A stretch of DNA of 33,891 nucleotides, from assembly GCA_944389055.1 (NCBI GenBank), contig CALXKY010000004.1, forward strand, positions 1 through 33,891. The letters run 5' to 3'. The stretch comes from an uncultured Spirochaetaceae bacterium (GTDB taxonomy: Bacteria > Spirochaetota > Spirochaetia > Sphaerochaetales > Sphaerochaetaceae). Numbering within the stretch: position 1 is the stretch's first letter; the number at the start of each line of letters is the position of its first letter. The position numbers and the translations under genes were made by a program. Shown here in pieces: positions 15,603 to 22,579 of the stretch. Below the pieces are notes generated by a model. It had not been told where the DNA came from. It saw nothing but the letters and a program-made list of their open reading frames with translations, and searched no databases.

Positions 15603-16214
15603 ATGGAGGAGAAGAAACGAACGAAGGCCGAATACCGTAGCTCGCTGAGATCCAAGCGCCTCATTCGCGAAGCGCTTATTACCATGATGCGCGAGAAGCC
15701 ATTCGAGAAGATCACAATTACCGATATCGTGAAGACAGCTGATATAAACAGAGGTACGTTCTATGCCCATTATAAGGATATCGGGGAGGTCCTCAGCTCG
15801 ATCAAGGAGCTCGCGATTGCAGAGCTTTCCGCTGCTTTCGACGGAATGACGCCTGATATCATCCTGGCTAATCCACGGCCGCTCTTTGATTCGCTTACGG
15901 CGCTTCTGATGAAGGACAGGGAGTACTACAGGCTGATCTTCGCGGTTGAGGAATTCCGCGAGTCTGTCATGGAATCGAGATTCCGCATCGCGGACTATCT
16001 GATGAAATCGACATCGGTCCAGCATCTGGCAACGGACTCTTCACAGCGGGCGAAGCTTACAGGATCGCTTGATTTCCTTCTTTCCGGGATCATCGATCTC
16101 TATACCGATGTGCTCTGCGAGAAGGTCCCGCTCGATCTTGAGTCGCTCCCTGAGATCATGACGAAGCTTTCCGGAAGCGTAGTGAAGCAGCTGACCGAGC
16201 AGTCTGTCAGATGA
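15603..16214 (+). CDS. TetR/AcrR-family transcriptional regulator
   Basis: A 203-residue regulator. The helix-turn-helix domain covers about residues 15-65 (RLIREALITMMREKPFEKIT, then DIVKTADINRGTFYAHYKDIGEVLSSI). The C-terminal helical domain (about 75-200) resembles the TetR-like C-terminal domain of DhaS-type proteins. The ligand and targets are unknown. The frame is open to 15534, but GGGAGG seven bases before the ATG at 15603 sets the start. TTCATT and TAAACT (about 15552-15579) are a weak possible promoter. It stands alone, and its last eight bases overlap the 3' end of the J-domain gene on the other strand. Confidence 0.85.
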   Translation: MEEKKRTKAEYRSSLRSKRLIREALITMMREKPFEKITITDIVKTADINRGTFYAHYKDIGEVLSSIKELAIAELSAAFDGMTPDIILANPRPLFDSLTALLMKDREYYRLIFAVEEFRESVMESRFRIADYLMKSTSVQHLATDSSQRAKLTGSLDFLLSGIIDLYTDVLCEKVPLDLESLPEIMTKLSGSVVKQLTEQSVR

Positions 16215-16809
16215 TGCAGCAGCAGGGGAAGAACGGGAAGCAGCAGGGGAAGAATCCCGTGCTTATCCCGCCGAATGAGCGCGAGTAGTCCTCATAAGCG
16301 GATCGCCTGCCTGTGAGCCTGTCACGGAACGCGAGGTATGTCCCGTTTCCAGGTTCCTTTGAAATCGCGGTATTTATATCATTGAGAGCCCCTACCGTAT
16401 CTCCGGTATGGGCTTTTGCGTATGCTGAGAGGTAGTACCAGCGTCCGGAACGCCTTTCTGGCGCAACCGATCTGAGCGCATTCAGTGCCTCGACGAAACG
16501 GCGTGCGTTTATGTATGCAACTGCCGCGCGGAGCTCTATCGGCTCCTCCTGGCTGCTGCCGGGATATCCTCCGTATCCGTAGCCGAAGCCATATCCCTGG
16601 CTCTGCTGGCTGCCGTATGAAGAGAAGCTTTCCTTATGGTTTATGATCTGGTCATAGGCAGCGTTGATTTCCTGCATCTTCCTTGCGGCCTCAGGGCTGT
16701 TGCCAGCCACATCGGGATGGTATTTCTTCGCAAGTGTCTTATATGCTTTCTTCACCTCGTCATCGGAGGCATCCGGCCTCAGACCGAGAACGCTGTATGG
16801 ATCGTTCAT
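16207..16809 (-). CDS. J-domain protein with TPR-like region and Cys-rich tail
   Basis: A 200-residue protein, third in an operon with a zinc-ribbon membrane protein and a DUF5685 protein. Residues 3-60 are a J domain with HPD at 31-33, which should stimulate an Hsp70 (DnaK). A Gly/Tyr/Ser-rich linker follows (65-88), then a helical, TPR-like segment (90-165). The last 16 residues (STGFFPCCFPFFPCCCII from 183) hold five cysteines among Phe and Pro and end CCII. The tail could insert in the membrane, bind metal or carry lipid. The start overlaps the DUF5685 stop as ATGA, with AGGA upstream. It is not DnaJ itself: the zinc-finger and substrate domains are absent. The client is unknown. Confidence 0.85.
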   Translation of the reverse strand: MNDPYSVLGLRPDASDDEVKKAYKTLAKKYHPDVAGNSPEAARKMQEINAAYDQIINHKESFSSYGSQQSQGYGFGYGYGGYPGSSQEEPIELRAAVAYINARRFVEALNALRSVAPERRSGRWYYLSAYAKAHTGDTVGALNDINTAISKEPGNGTYLAFRDRLTGRRSAYEDYSRSFGGISTGFFPCCFPFFPCCCII

Positions 16810-17603
16810 TTCCTGTTTTCCTTGAATTTTGACCAGATTCCACTGTATAGGATATTCCTCAGAATGAAAACATGCTGATCGAGAGGCAGACGCTCGAACG
16901 CAGCTGAGGCAGCCGAGGCGGCATCGAGGAGCATCTGGCGCATGTTCTCTTCGCTGATATCCTCCGGAAGCGGGTTGTATGAACCGGATCTGGCATCCTT
17001 CTTTCTGTCGCACCAGGCATCCATGAGGTAGATGAAGCGGCCGAGCCCGCAGCCGAGGCTCCTGAGATCATCCCTGAAGAAAGATGTGTCATCGTATACG
17101 AAGACCTCTCCGAGGATCGTTCCGAAGAGAAGAGACATCCTTTCCGCATCGCGCGAGTTCTCCTTTTCTCCTGCCGTGATCGCCTCAAGCCCTTCCCTGA
17201 CGGCGGCAGCGATTCTCGGATACTTCTCCTCAAGGCGCGGGAGGAGTGCGCGCATCTTCTTCTCCTCTGCCTTTCCCTTTCCTTCATCATTCACCTTGTC
17301 GAGGAGGGAATAGTAGCCCAGCAGCATCTGCATGTCCGCAGCATAGGCTGTGAATGGAGTCACGGTATAGGCATGTTCCCTGACTGGATGCGGAACGCAT
17401 CTCTCCATCCCCTTCGTCTCTTCTGAATCCGTGAGATCCGAAAGCGTCATCTCGAGGAATACCATATCGTAGGAGAGGGCGAGCATGGCCTTCTGGCCAT
17501 AGTTTCCCCTCAGCACCCTGCAGAGCCCGCAGTAGTGGGCCTTGTATTCTTCCTTCTCCTCCTTTGAAAGCGAGGAGGCATTGGCAAGCACATAGCCGAA
17601 CAT
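16806..17603 (-). CDS. DUF5685-family protein
   Basis: A 265-residue, mostly helical protein. It matches my memory of DUF5685 proteins of Clostridia: MFGYV at the start, then HYCGLCRVLRGNYG with the CxxC pair at 25 and 28, and LSYDMVFLEM. No function is known to me. Two acidic helices stand out: LLDKVND (D102, D106) and YLMDAWCDRKKD (D195, D199, D203), the latter followed by GSYNPL. Their spacing recalls the paired Asp motifs of all-helical terpenoid synthases, but that is inference only. It begins one base after the zinc-ribbon gene and overlaps the J-domain gene by four bases, so the three proteins are made together and probably act together. Confidence 0.8.
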   Translation of the reverse strand: MFGYVLANASSLSKEEKEEYKAHYCGLCRVLRGNYGQKAMLALSYDMVFLEMTLSDLTDSEETKGMERCVPHPVREHAYTVTPFTAYAADMQMLLGYYSLLDKVNDEGKGKAEEKKMRALLPRLEEKYPRIAAAVREGLEAITAGEKENSRDAERMSLLFGTILGEVFVYDDTSFFRDDLRSLGCGLGRFIYLMDAWCDRKKDARSGSYNPLPEDISEENMRQMLLDAASAASAAFERLPLDQHVFILRNILYSGIWSKFKENRK

Positions 17604-17604
17604 A

Positions 17605-18024
17605 TCATGTCCTCTTCACGAACTGATGCCCGCAGTGCGGACACGTTATCCTGATCTTGCCCTTTCCCTTCGGAACCCTCAGCTCCTTGCGGCATTCAGG
17701 GCAGCGGAAGTATGCATGTGTCTTCTCGTCTTCCTTCCGCGCGGCCTTTGCCTTCCTTTCCTCTTCCTTCTTCCTTGCTATCTCCGCATCGCGGCGGAAG
17801 AGGGAGAGGAACTTCTCATTCTCGGCACGCCGCTTCGCGGTGGACGTGCTGAGCATCCTCCAGGCAGCAACAGCGACCAGCACAAGGGCTGCCGCGCTTA
17901 CTATGATGCGTGCTGTCTCATCTGTCATTACCGAAGCAGCTGTGGCAAGCACAAGCGCCGCTGCTGTAAGGAATACGGATAGTGCATCGGAGCCATTGCG
18001 CCCCGAGAAGAAACCATTAGCCAT
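17605..18024 (-). CDS. Two-helix membrane protein with C-terminal zinc ribbon
   Basis: A 139-residue protein, first of a three-gene operon. It starts MANGFFSGRNGSDALSVFL and has two hydrophobic helices (about 15-32 and 38-57), then a long charged helix (65-100, rich in Lys, Arg and Glu) and a zinc ribbon with CPEC (108-111) and CPHC (129-132). Both ends should face the cytoplasm. Similar proteins occur beside DUF5685 genes in Clostridia as far as I recall. No Shine-Dalgarno sequence precedes the ATG; a strong promoter ends six bases before it, so the operon mRNA is probably leaderless. Function unknown; the layout suggests a membrane anchor that recruits a partner. Confidence 0.78.
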   Translation of the reverse strand: MANGFFSGRNGSDALSVFLTAAALVLATAASVMTDETARIIVSAAALVLVAVAAWRMLSTSTAKRRAENEKFLSLFRRDAEIARKKEEERKAKAARKEDEKTHAYFRCPECRKELRVPKGKGKIRITCPHCGHQFVKRT

Positions 18025-18030
18025 AGAATG

Positions 18031-18059
18031 AATATCGCAATCAGAGGAAGAGTTGTCAA
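18031..18059 (-). promoter_or_regulatory. Sigma-70 promoter of the zinc-ribbon/DUF5685/J-domain operon
   Basis: On the minus strand TTGACA (18059-18054), a perfect -35, lies 17 bases before GATATT (18036-18031). Six bases later the ATG begins, so transcription starts at or beside the start codon. Confidence 0.75.
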
Positions 18060-18100
18060 ATATCTTGCCACATGAGGGCGCAGGGTTTAATCATTGGGGT

Positions 18101-18820
18101 ATGGAAATCATTGCACACAGAGGTTACAGCGGGAAGTATCCCGAGAATACGATGCTCAGCTTCCGCAAGGCTGTCGAAGCCGGGGCTGATGGCATTGAGC
18201 TCGATGTTCATCTCTCACGCGACGGGGAGGTCATGATCATGCATGATGAGGCGCTGAAGCGCACAGCCGGACGTGAGGGGTACATCTGGGATTACACCAG
18301 AGCGGAACTTGAGGGAATCAGTGCGGGGAAGACGAAGGATGACAGCTATGGCTTCACCCCCGTACCGTCACTCGAGGAATATCTTTCGATGATAAAGCCG
18401 ACGGGACTCTATACGAATATCGAGCTCAAGACAGCTCCCGTGTACTATCCGGGAATAGAGGAGAAGACGCTGGAGCTTGTCAGCCGCTTCGGTCTTCTGG
18501 ACAGGATCATATTCTCATCATTCAACTGGCTTTCGGTGTTCCGTATCCGCCAGCTCTGTCCTGAGGCTGTGACAGGGCTTCTCTTCGATGGCATGAAGCT
18601 TGTGAACATAGGATCATGCATCCATGCATCCGGAATAGATTGCTATCATCCGTCATACAAGCTCCTGGATGACGGAGCAGTGGGAGAGCTTAAGGAAAGC
18701 GGAGTCCGCATCAATGTATGGACCGTCAATGAGCCAGGAGAGATGCTTCAGTGCAAGGCATGGGGAATCGACGGGCTCATCACGAACGAACCTGAGAAGG
18801 CAAGGGAGATCTGCGGGTAG
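18101..18820 (+). CDS. Glycerophosphodiester phosphodiesterase
   Basis: A 239-residue GDPD-family enzyme that splits glycerophosphodiesters from phospholipids into glycerol 3-phosphate and an alcohol. Family motifs are IAHRGYSGKYPENTMLSF (catalytic HRG, then the E of PENT), GADGIELDVHLSRDGEVMIMHDE (metal ExD and catalytic His), NIELK and the closing NVWTVNEPGEMLQCKAWGIDGLITNEP. There is no signal peptide, so it acts in the cytoplasm. The frame is open to 18053, but the family begins at MEIIAHRG. The only SD-like bases are GGGG directly before the ATG; TTTAAT lies nine bases upstream. Promoters here and of the minus-strand operon are back to back. Confidence 0.9.
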   Translation: MEIIAHRGYSGKYPENTMLSFRKAVEAGADGIELDVHLSRDGEVMIMHDEALKRTAGREGYIWDYTRAELEGISAGKTKDDSYGFTPVPSLEEYLSMIKPTGLYTNIELKTAPVYYPGIEEKTLELVSRFGLLDRIIFSSFNWLSVFRIRQLCPEAVTGLLFDGMKLVNIGSCIHASGIDCYHPSYKLLDDGAVGELKESGVRINVWTVNEPGEMLQCKAWGIDGLITNEPEKAREICG

Positions 18821-18849
18821 TTGACTCTCTTGAAAATGGGAATTATTCT
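18821..18849 (+). promoter_or_regulatory. Sigma-70 promoter of the zur-znu operon
   Basis: TTGACT (18821-18826), directly after the preceding stop codon, and TATTCT (18844-18849) are 17 bases apart. The zur ATG follows the -10 after nine bases (CACTTTCCG) with no ribosome site. Confidence 0.75.
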
Positions 18850-18856
18850 CACTTTC
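18832..18856. promoter_or_regulatory. Zur-type operator over the zur promoter
   Basis: A 25-bp palindrome: GAAAATGGGAAT (18832-18843), one central T, and ATTCTCACTTTC (18845-18856), with 10 of 12 bases matching between arms. It covers the spacer, the -10 and the likely start site, where a zinc-loaded Zur would block transcription of its own operon. Confidence 0.7.
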
Positions 18857-18858
18857 CG

Positions 18859-19242
18859 ATGAGTCAGTACAATACAAGGCAGAAGAGCAGGGTCATTTCC
18901 TTCTTCGCATCGGCAAGCAGCCGTGCATTCACTCCGGAAGAGGTGGCAGCGTCATTGCCCGATGTCCCGAAATCGACTGTCTACAGGATCATGAAGCAGC
19001 TTTCTGATGATGGCTGCCTGAGGAAGACGGGTACAAGCGGCAGGAGCGCTGTCTATCAGTATCAGGGGAAGGACTGCACGAGCCATATGCATATCAGATG
19101 CAAGGCATGCGGGCGGACCGAGCATCTCGATGCAGCCACGACAAGGCAGATTGAGGCCCTCGTATTCACCGATTCAGGCTTCGAAGCCCTTGATTCCACC
19201 GTTTTCGAAGGCCTCTGCAGTGAATGCAGGAGGCGCGGATGA
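18859..19242 (+). CDS. zur: Fur-family zinc regulator (Zur)
   Basis: A 127-residue Fur-family repressor. The winged helix occupies about 1-70, with the recognition helix in VPKSTVYRIMKQL. The dimerisation part has the structural zinc site of two CxxC pairs, CKAC (81-84) and CSEC (120-123), and the metal-binding stretch SHMHIRCKACGRTEHLD. Family members sense iron, zinc, manganese, peroxide or haem; zinc is inferred from the znuACB genes that follow. It is slightly short at the N-terminus. The promoter lies nine bases before the ATG with no Shine-Dalgarno sequence, so zur is probably translated from a leaderless mRNA, and a palindrome over that promoter points to self-repression. Confidence 0.88.
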   Translation: MSQYNTRQKSRVISFFASASSRAFTPEEVAASLPDVPKSTVYRIMKQLSDDGCLRKTGTSGRSAVYQYQGKDCTSHMHIRCKACGRTEHLDAATTRQIEALVFTDSGFEALDSTVFEGLCSECRRRG

Positions 19243-20171
19243 GACTCTTTGCCATCATCATGATTGTCATTTCACTCTTCTCCTCCTGCTCGCGGAGCAG
19301 CGGAGAGGAGACCGGCTTCTCGATTGTTGCCGCTGACTTTCCCTCCTACGATGCCGCGCGGGCGGTGCTCGGGGGGACTTCCGGTCTGACGATGCTCCTT
19401 CCTCCAGGTATGGAGAGCCACAGCTATGATCCGACGCCCCGCGATATGGTCCGTCTCTCCGGATGCGATCTGGTGGTGTATGCTGGAGGCCCTTCGGATG
19501 AATGGGTGCGCACGATACTCTCATCCCTCGAGGATTCTCCTTCCTCATTTGCGCTCACCGACCAGGTGGAGCTGCTCTCTGAGGAACGGCGGGAGGGCAT
19601 GGAGGCGGAGGAGCATGACCATGATCATGATCATGCTGCGCACGATATCGACGAGCATGTCTGGACGAGTCCCGTGAATGAGATCGCGATCGTGAGGAAT
19701 CTTGCGGCGCTCATTTCATCGCTCGATCCCGATAATGCAGATAATTACATGGCGAATGCGGATGCATATACCGAAGCAATCAGTGATATCGACAGAAGGA
19801 TAAGGGAGACTGTGGAGAACGCAGAGCGCAATACGCTCATCTTCGCTTCGCGCTTTCCTCTTCTCTATTTCGTGCGTGAATACGGGCTCGATTACTATGC
19901 GGCCTTCCCGGGCTGCGCTGAAGAGACGGAGCCGAGTGCAAGGACTGTCGCGTTCCTCATAGACAAGGCCAGGGAAATGGATGTTCCATGCATCCTCAGC
20001 ATCGAGATGTCGTCACCGCTCATTGCGGAGGTGATTGCCGATGAGGCGGGGTGCGGCGTGCGCGTTTTCTATACGATGCACAATGTCACCGCCGCGGATT
20101 TCATGAGCGGCAGGAACTATATTGATTTCATGGAGGAGAACATCGATGTTCTCTCGGAGGCGCTGAATTGA
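19239..20171 (+). CDS. znuA: Zinc ABC transporter substrate-binding lipoprotein
   Basis: A 310-residue cluster A-I binding protein for zinc. The leader MRLFAIIMIVISLFSSC places a lipobox Cys at 17. Expected ligands include H61 (GMESHSYDP) and H140 (DEHVW), with a His/Asp-rich loop (126-140, EEHDHDHDHAAHDIDEH) typical of zinc transporters. Where classic ZnuA has a third His before the GYF motif, this protein reads ASRFPLLYFVREYGLDYYAAFPG, with Arg instead; clostridial relatives I recall share RFPF here, so it is a distinct subfamily, with MHNVT perhaps giving another ligand. The start overlaps zur as ATGA with AGGAGG upstream. Confidence 0.9.
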   Translation: MRLFAIIMIVISLFSSCSRSSGEETGFSIVAADFPSYDAARAVLGGTSGLTMLLPPGMESHSYDPTPRDMVRLSGCDLVVYAGGPSDEWVRTILSSLEDSPSSFALTDQVELLSEERREGMEAEEHDHDHDHAAHDIDEHVWTSPVNEIAIVRNLAALISSLDPDNADNYMANADAYTEAISDIDRRIRETVENAERNTLIFASRFPLLYFVREYGLDYYAAFPGCAEETEPSARTVAFLIDKAREMDVPCILSIEMSSPLIAEVIADEAGCGVRVFYTMHNVTAADFMSGRNYIDFMEENIDVLSEALN

Positions 20172-20878
20172 CGCTTATAGAAGGAAAGGATCTAACTCTC
20201 GGCTACGAGGGGCAGGGTATAATCTCGTCGCTTTCATTCTCCGTCGGGGAGGGTGATTACCTCTGCATAGTCGGTGAGAACGGTTCAGGTAAGAGCACAT
20301 TCGTGAAGACGGTTCTGGGACTTGTCGAGCCGCTCAGGGGGGATATCATCTATTCAGGCGGACTGAGGAGGAATGCAATAGGGTATCTTCCGCAGGTTTC
20401 AGGCATCCAGCGGGATTTCCCGTCATCGGTGATGGAGGTCACGCTCTCCGGGTGCCTTGGCAGGCATCGCCGGCTCTTCGGATACTCAAGCGCGGAGAAG
20501 CAGCGTGCGCTTTCCATACTCGGAAGCCTCGGAATGGGAGATAGGATCTCCGCCTCATTCCAGGAACTTTCCGGAGGACAGCAGCAGCGCACGCTTCTTG
20601 CAAGGGCGCTCATGGCAACGGAGAAGCTTCTTTTCCTGGATGAACCATCAGCAGGCCTTGATCCCCGGACATCCAGTGAGCTCTATTCGATACTGCGGGA
20701 CCTCAATGCTTCGGGCATCACGATCATGATGGTCACGCATGATATCCATCCTGCCCTCAACGATGCACGCACGATACTCCATCTCTCACATGGCCGGTAT
20801 TTCTTCGGCCCGAAGGAGGCATATTTCGCTTCGGATATGGGAAAGGAATTCCTGAAGGAGGCCGGCCATGATAAGTGA
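20168..20878 (+). CDS. znuC: Zinc ABC transporter ATP-binding protein
   Basis: A 236-residue ATPase powering metal import through ZnuB. Walker A is GENGSGKST (37-45), the Q loop is YLPQVSG, the signature is LSGGQQQR, Walker B is LLFLDEP and the switch His is in VTHD. Start codon TTG overlaps the znuA stop (TTGA) with GGAGG eight bases upstream, so translation is coupled. It overlaps znuB by 11 bases. No other operon role is needed to explain it. Confidence 0.93.
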   Translation: MTLIEGKDLTLGYEGQGIISSLSFSVGEGDYLCIVGENGSGKSTFVKTVLGLVEPLRGDIIYSGGLRRNAIGYLPQVSGIQRDFPSSVMEVTLSGCLGRHRRLFGYSSAEKQRALSILGSLGMGDRISASFQELSGGQQQRTLLARALMATEKLLFLDEPSAGLDPRTSSELYSILRDLNASGITIMMVTHDIHPALNDARTILHLSHGRYFFGPKEAYFASDMGKEFLKEAGHDK

Positions 20879-21695
20879 GATGCTTTCGTATCCGTTCATA
20901 GTCAGAGCGCTTCTGGCTGGTCTTTTCGTCTCCGTGGCCGCCTCGCTTCTCGGCGTGAGCCTCGTGCTTCGCCGATTCTCGATGATAGGGGATGGGCTGT
21001 CCCATGTGGGCTTCGGAGCGCTGGGCATTTCCGCATTGCTGTCACTCCAGCCTATGGCCGTGACGATTCCGGTTGTGATCGTATCCGCCTTCGTCCTTCT
21101 CCATATCTCGGGGAAATCCAGAAGCGGCGGGGACAGTGCAATCGCGCTCATATCATCATCGGCGCTCGCACTCGGGGTCATTGCAGTCTCTGCAGCAGGG
21201 GTCAATACCGATCTCAATGCATTTCTCTTCGGATCGATTCTCTCCGTGTCCCGTACCGATAGCCTGATAGCCGCAGCAGTCTCCGCTGCGACAATCTTCT
21301 CATATCTTGTCTTCTACCATCAGATATATTCCACGACATTCGATCCCTCATTTGCCAAGGCGACCGGAATCAGCACAGGCCGCTATACTTCGCTTCTGGC
21401 ACTGCTCACGGCGCTTGTGATCGTTGTCGGGATGAGGATCCTGGGCTCCCTTCTGATCTCAAGCCTGATCATATTCCCTGCAGCGATCGCCATGAAGCTG
21501 ATGCGGAGATATGCCACGGTTTCCATTGCCGCTGCAGCGGAAGCCGTGCTTGCATTCATCGCAGGCTTCGTGCTCTCATACGCGTTCTCGCTCCCCACCG
21601 GAGCCAGCATCGTTGCTGTCCATATGGTTATCTATCTTACGGCATCTGCAGCAAGGTCCATCATCATACTTGCGAGGGAAAGGAGGGCACCATGA
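20868..21695 (+). CDS. znuB: Zinc ABC transporter permease
   Basis: A 275-residue membrane permease of the ABC-3 family with about eight hydrophobic segments. Family marks are LLGVSLVLRRFSMIGDGLSHVGFGALG near the N-terminus (the LRR..M.GDGLSH stretch contacts the ATPase) and GMRILGSLLISSLIIFPAAIA later. It forms the channel of the ZnuACB importer. AAGGAGG precedes the ATG; the gene overlaps znuC by 11 bases and the flavodoxin gene by four. Confidence 0.93.
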   Translation: MISEMLSYPFIVRALLAGLFVSVAASLLGVSLVLRRFSMIGDGLSHVGFGALGISALLSLQPMAVTIPVVIVSAFVLLHISGKSRSGGDSAIALISSSALALGVIAVSAAGVNTDLNAFLFGSILSVSRTDSLIAAAVSAATIFSYLVFYHQIYSTTFDPSFAKATGISTGRYTSLLALLTALVIVVGMRILGSLLISSLIIFPAAIAMKLMRRYATVSIAAAAEAVLAFIAGFVLSYAFSLPTGASIVAVHMVIYLTASAARSIIILARERRAP

Positions 21696-22150
21696 GAACG
21701 CTTACGGCATATTTCTCATATACAGGCAGAACCGCGGAGCTTGCGGAAAGGATCAGGGAGCTCACAGGCTCGGATATCTTCCGCATCGAAGCAGAAGAAC
21801 CTTATCCGCGTTCATACAGGGACACGATAGAACGTGCGAAGGAAGAGTGGCAGGCAGGTGCATTCCCGCCTCTTGCAGAGGATGCGGATGTCTCTGCATA
21901 CGATGCTATCTTCCTTGGCTTCCCTGACTGGTGCGGCACGATGCCCCGCCCCGTTTTTACATTCCTCCGCAGCCATGATTTCTCAGGTAAGCGCATCTTC
22001 CCGTTCTGCACCTCAGGCGGAAGCGGCCTTGGATCATCCATCAGCGACATAAAGGCAACAGCTCCCGGAGCAGATGTATCCGAAGGTTTCCATTCATCAG
22101 GACATGCTGATGATGAGGATCTTATCAGATGGATTGAGAGCCTTTCCTGA
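21692..22150 (+). CDS. Flavodoxin-like protein in the zinc operon
   Basis: A 152-residue FMN protein of the flavodoxin fold. The phosphate-binding loop is near the start (AYFSYTGRTAELAERI, residues 6-21), and FLGFPDWCGTMPRPVFTFL and FPFCTSGGSGLGSSI give the other FMN loops, as in the flavodoxin_4 group of small NAD(P)H-independent redox carriers. The start overlaps the znuB stop as ATGA with AAAGGAGG upstream, so it is the fifth gene of the zur operon. That suggests it is made under zinc shortage, perhaps replacing a zinc-dependent redox protein; this is inference. No terminator hairpin follows. Confidence 0.88.
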   Translation: MRTLTAYFSYTGRTAELAERIRELTGSDIFRIEAEEPYPRSYRDTIERAKEEWQAGAFPPLAEDADVSAYDAIFLGFPDWCGTMPRPVFTFLRSHDFSGKRIFPFCTSGGSGLGSSISDIKATAPGADVSEGFHSSGHADDEDLIRWIESLS

Positions 22151-22159
22151 TTCTTGTCA

Positions 22160-22189
22160 TTGACATCCATATTACCTAACGGGTAATCT
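22160..22189 (+). promoter_or_regulatory. Promoter and operator of the higBA genes
   Basis: TTGACA (22160-22165) and TAATCT (22184-22189) are 18 bases apart. Inside, ATTACC (22171-22176) and GGTAAT (22182-22187) form a perfect inverted repeat around TAACG and overlap the -10, as expected for self-repression by the antitoxin. Confidence 0.65.
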
Positions 22190-22207
22190 ATATTCAGGGA
22201 TTGCAGT

Positions 22208-22579
22208 GTGAAGATTGTTTACGCAGATGCAAAGACTGAAGAGTGCTGCGAGTCAATGAGGAAAGCGGAAAAATTCTTCGGAGGCAATAGGGCCCTGGCT
22301 CTTAGCCTTCATGCCAGGATCAATGCGCTGAGGAATGCAGTTACCGTAAGGGATATAATCGCTCAGCCGAGTTTCCGTTTCCATAAGCTCAATGACTCCA
22401 GAAAGAAGAAGCTGAACGGATGCTTTGCTATCGATGTGAAAACAAGACGTGAACCTTGGCGTCTGATACTGCGGCCGCTTGACCCGGATATGAAGCCATT
22501 CGTTCCATGCAATATCGATGAGATCCCCGCGTCTGTCAGGATCGTGAGAATCGAGGAGGTAAGCAATCACTATGAGTAA
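22208..22579 (+). CDS. higB: HigB-type toxin (RelE superfamily)
   Basis: A 123-residue protein resembling HigB/RelE-type mRNA endonucleases that cut mRNA on the ribosome. The core KLNDSRKKKLNGCFAIDVKTRREPWRLILRPL carries the basic residues and the beta-strand pattern of HigB. Start codon is GTG with CAGGGA seven bases upstream. Its last eight bases overlap the antitoxin gene, and toxin-first order fits the hig type. It is a little longer than usual (about 90-110). Activity is inferred from the family and the pairing. Confidence 0.78.
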   Translation: MKIVYADAKTEECCESMRKAEKFFGGNRALALSLHARINALRNAVTVRDIIAQPSFRFHKLNDSRKKKLNGCFAIDVKTRREPWRLILRPLDPDMKPFVPCNIDEIPASVRIVRIEEVSNHYE

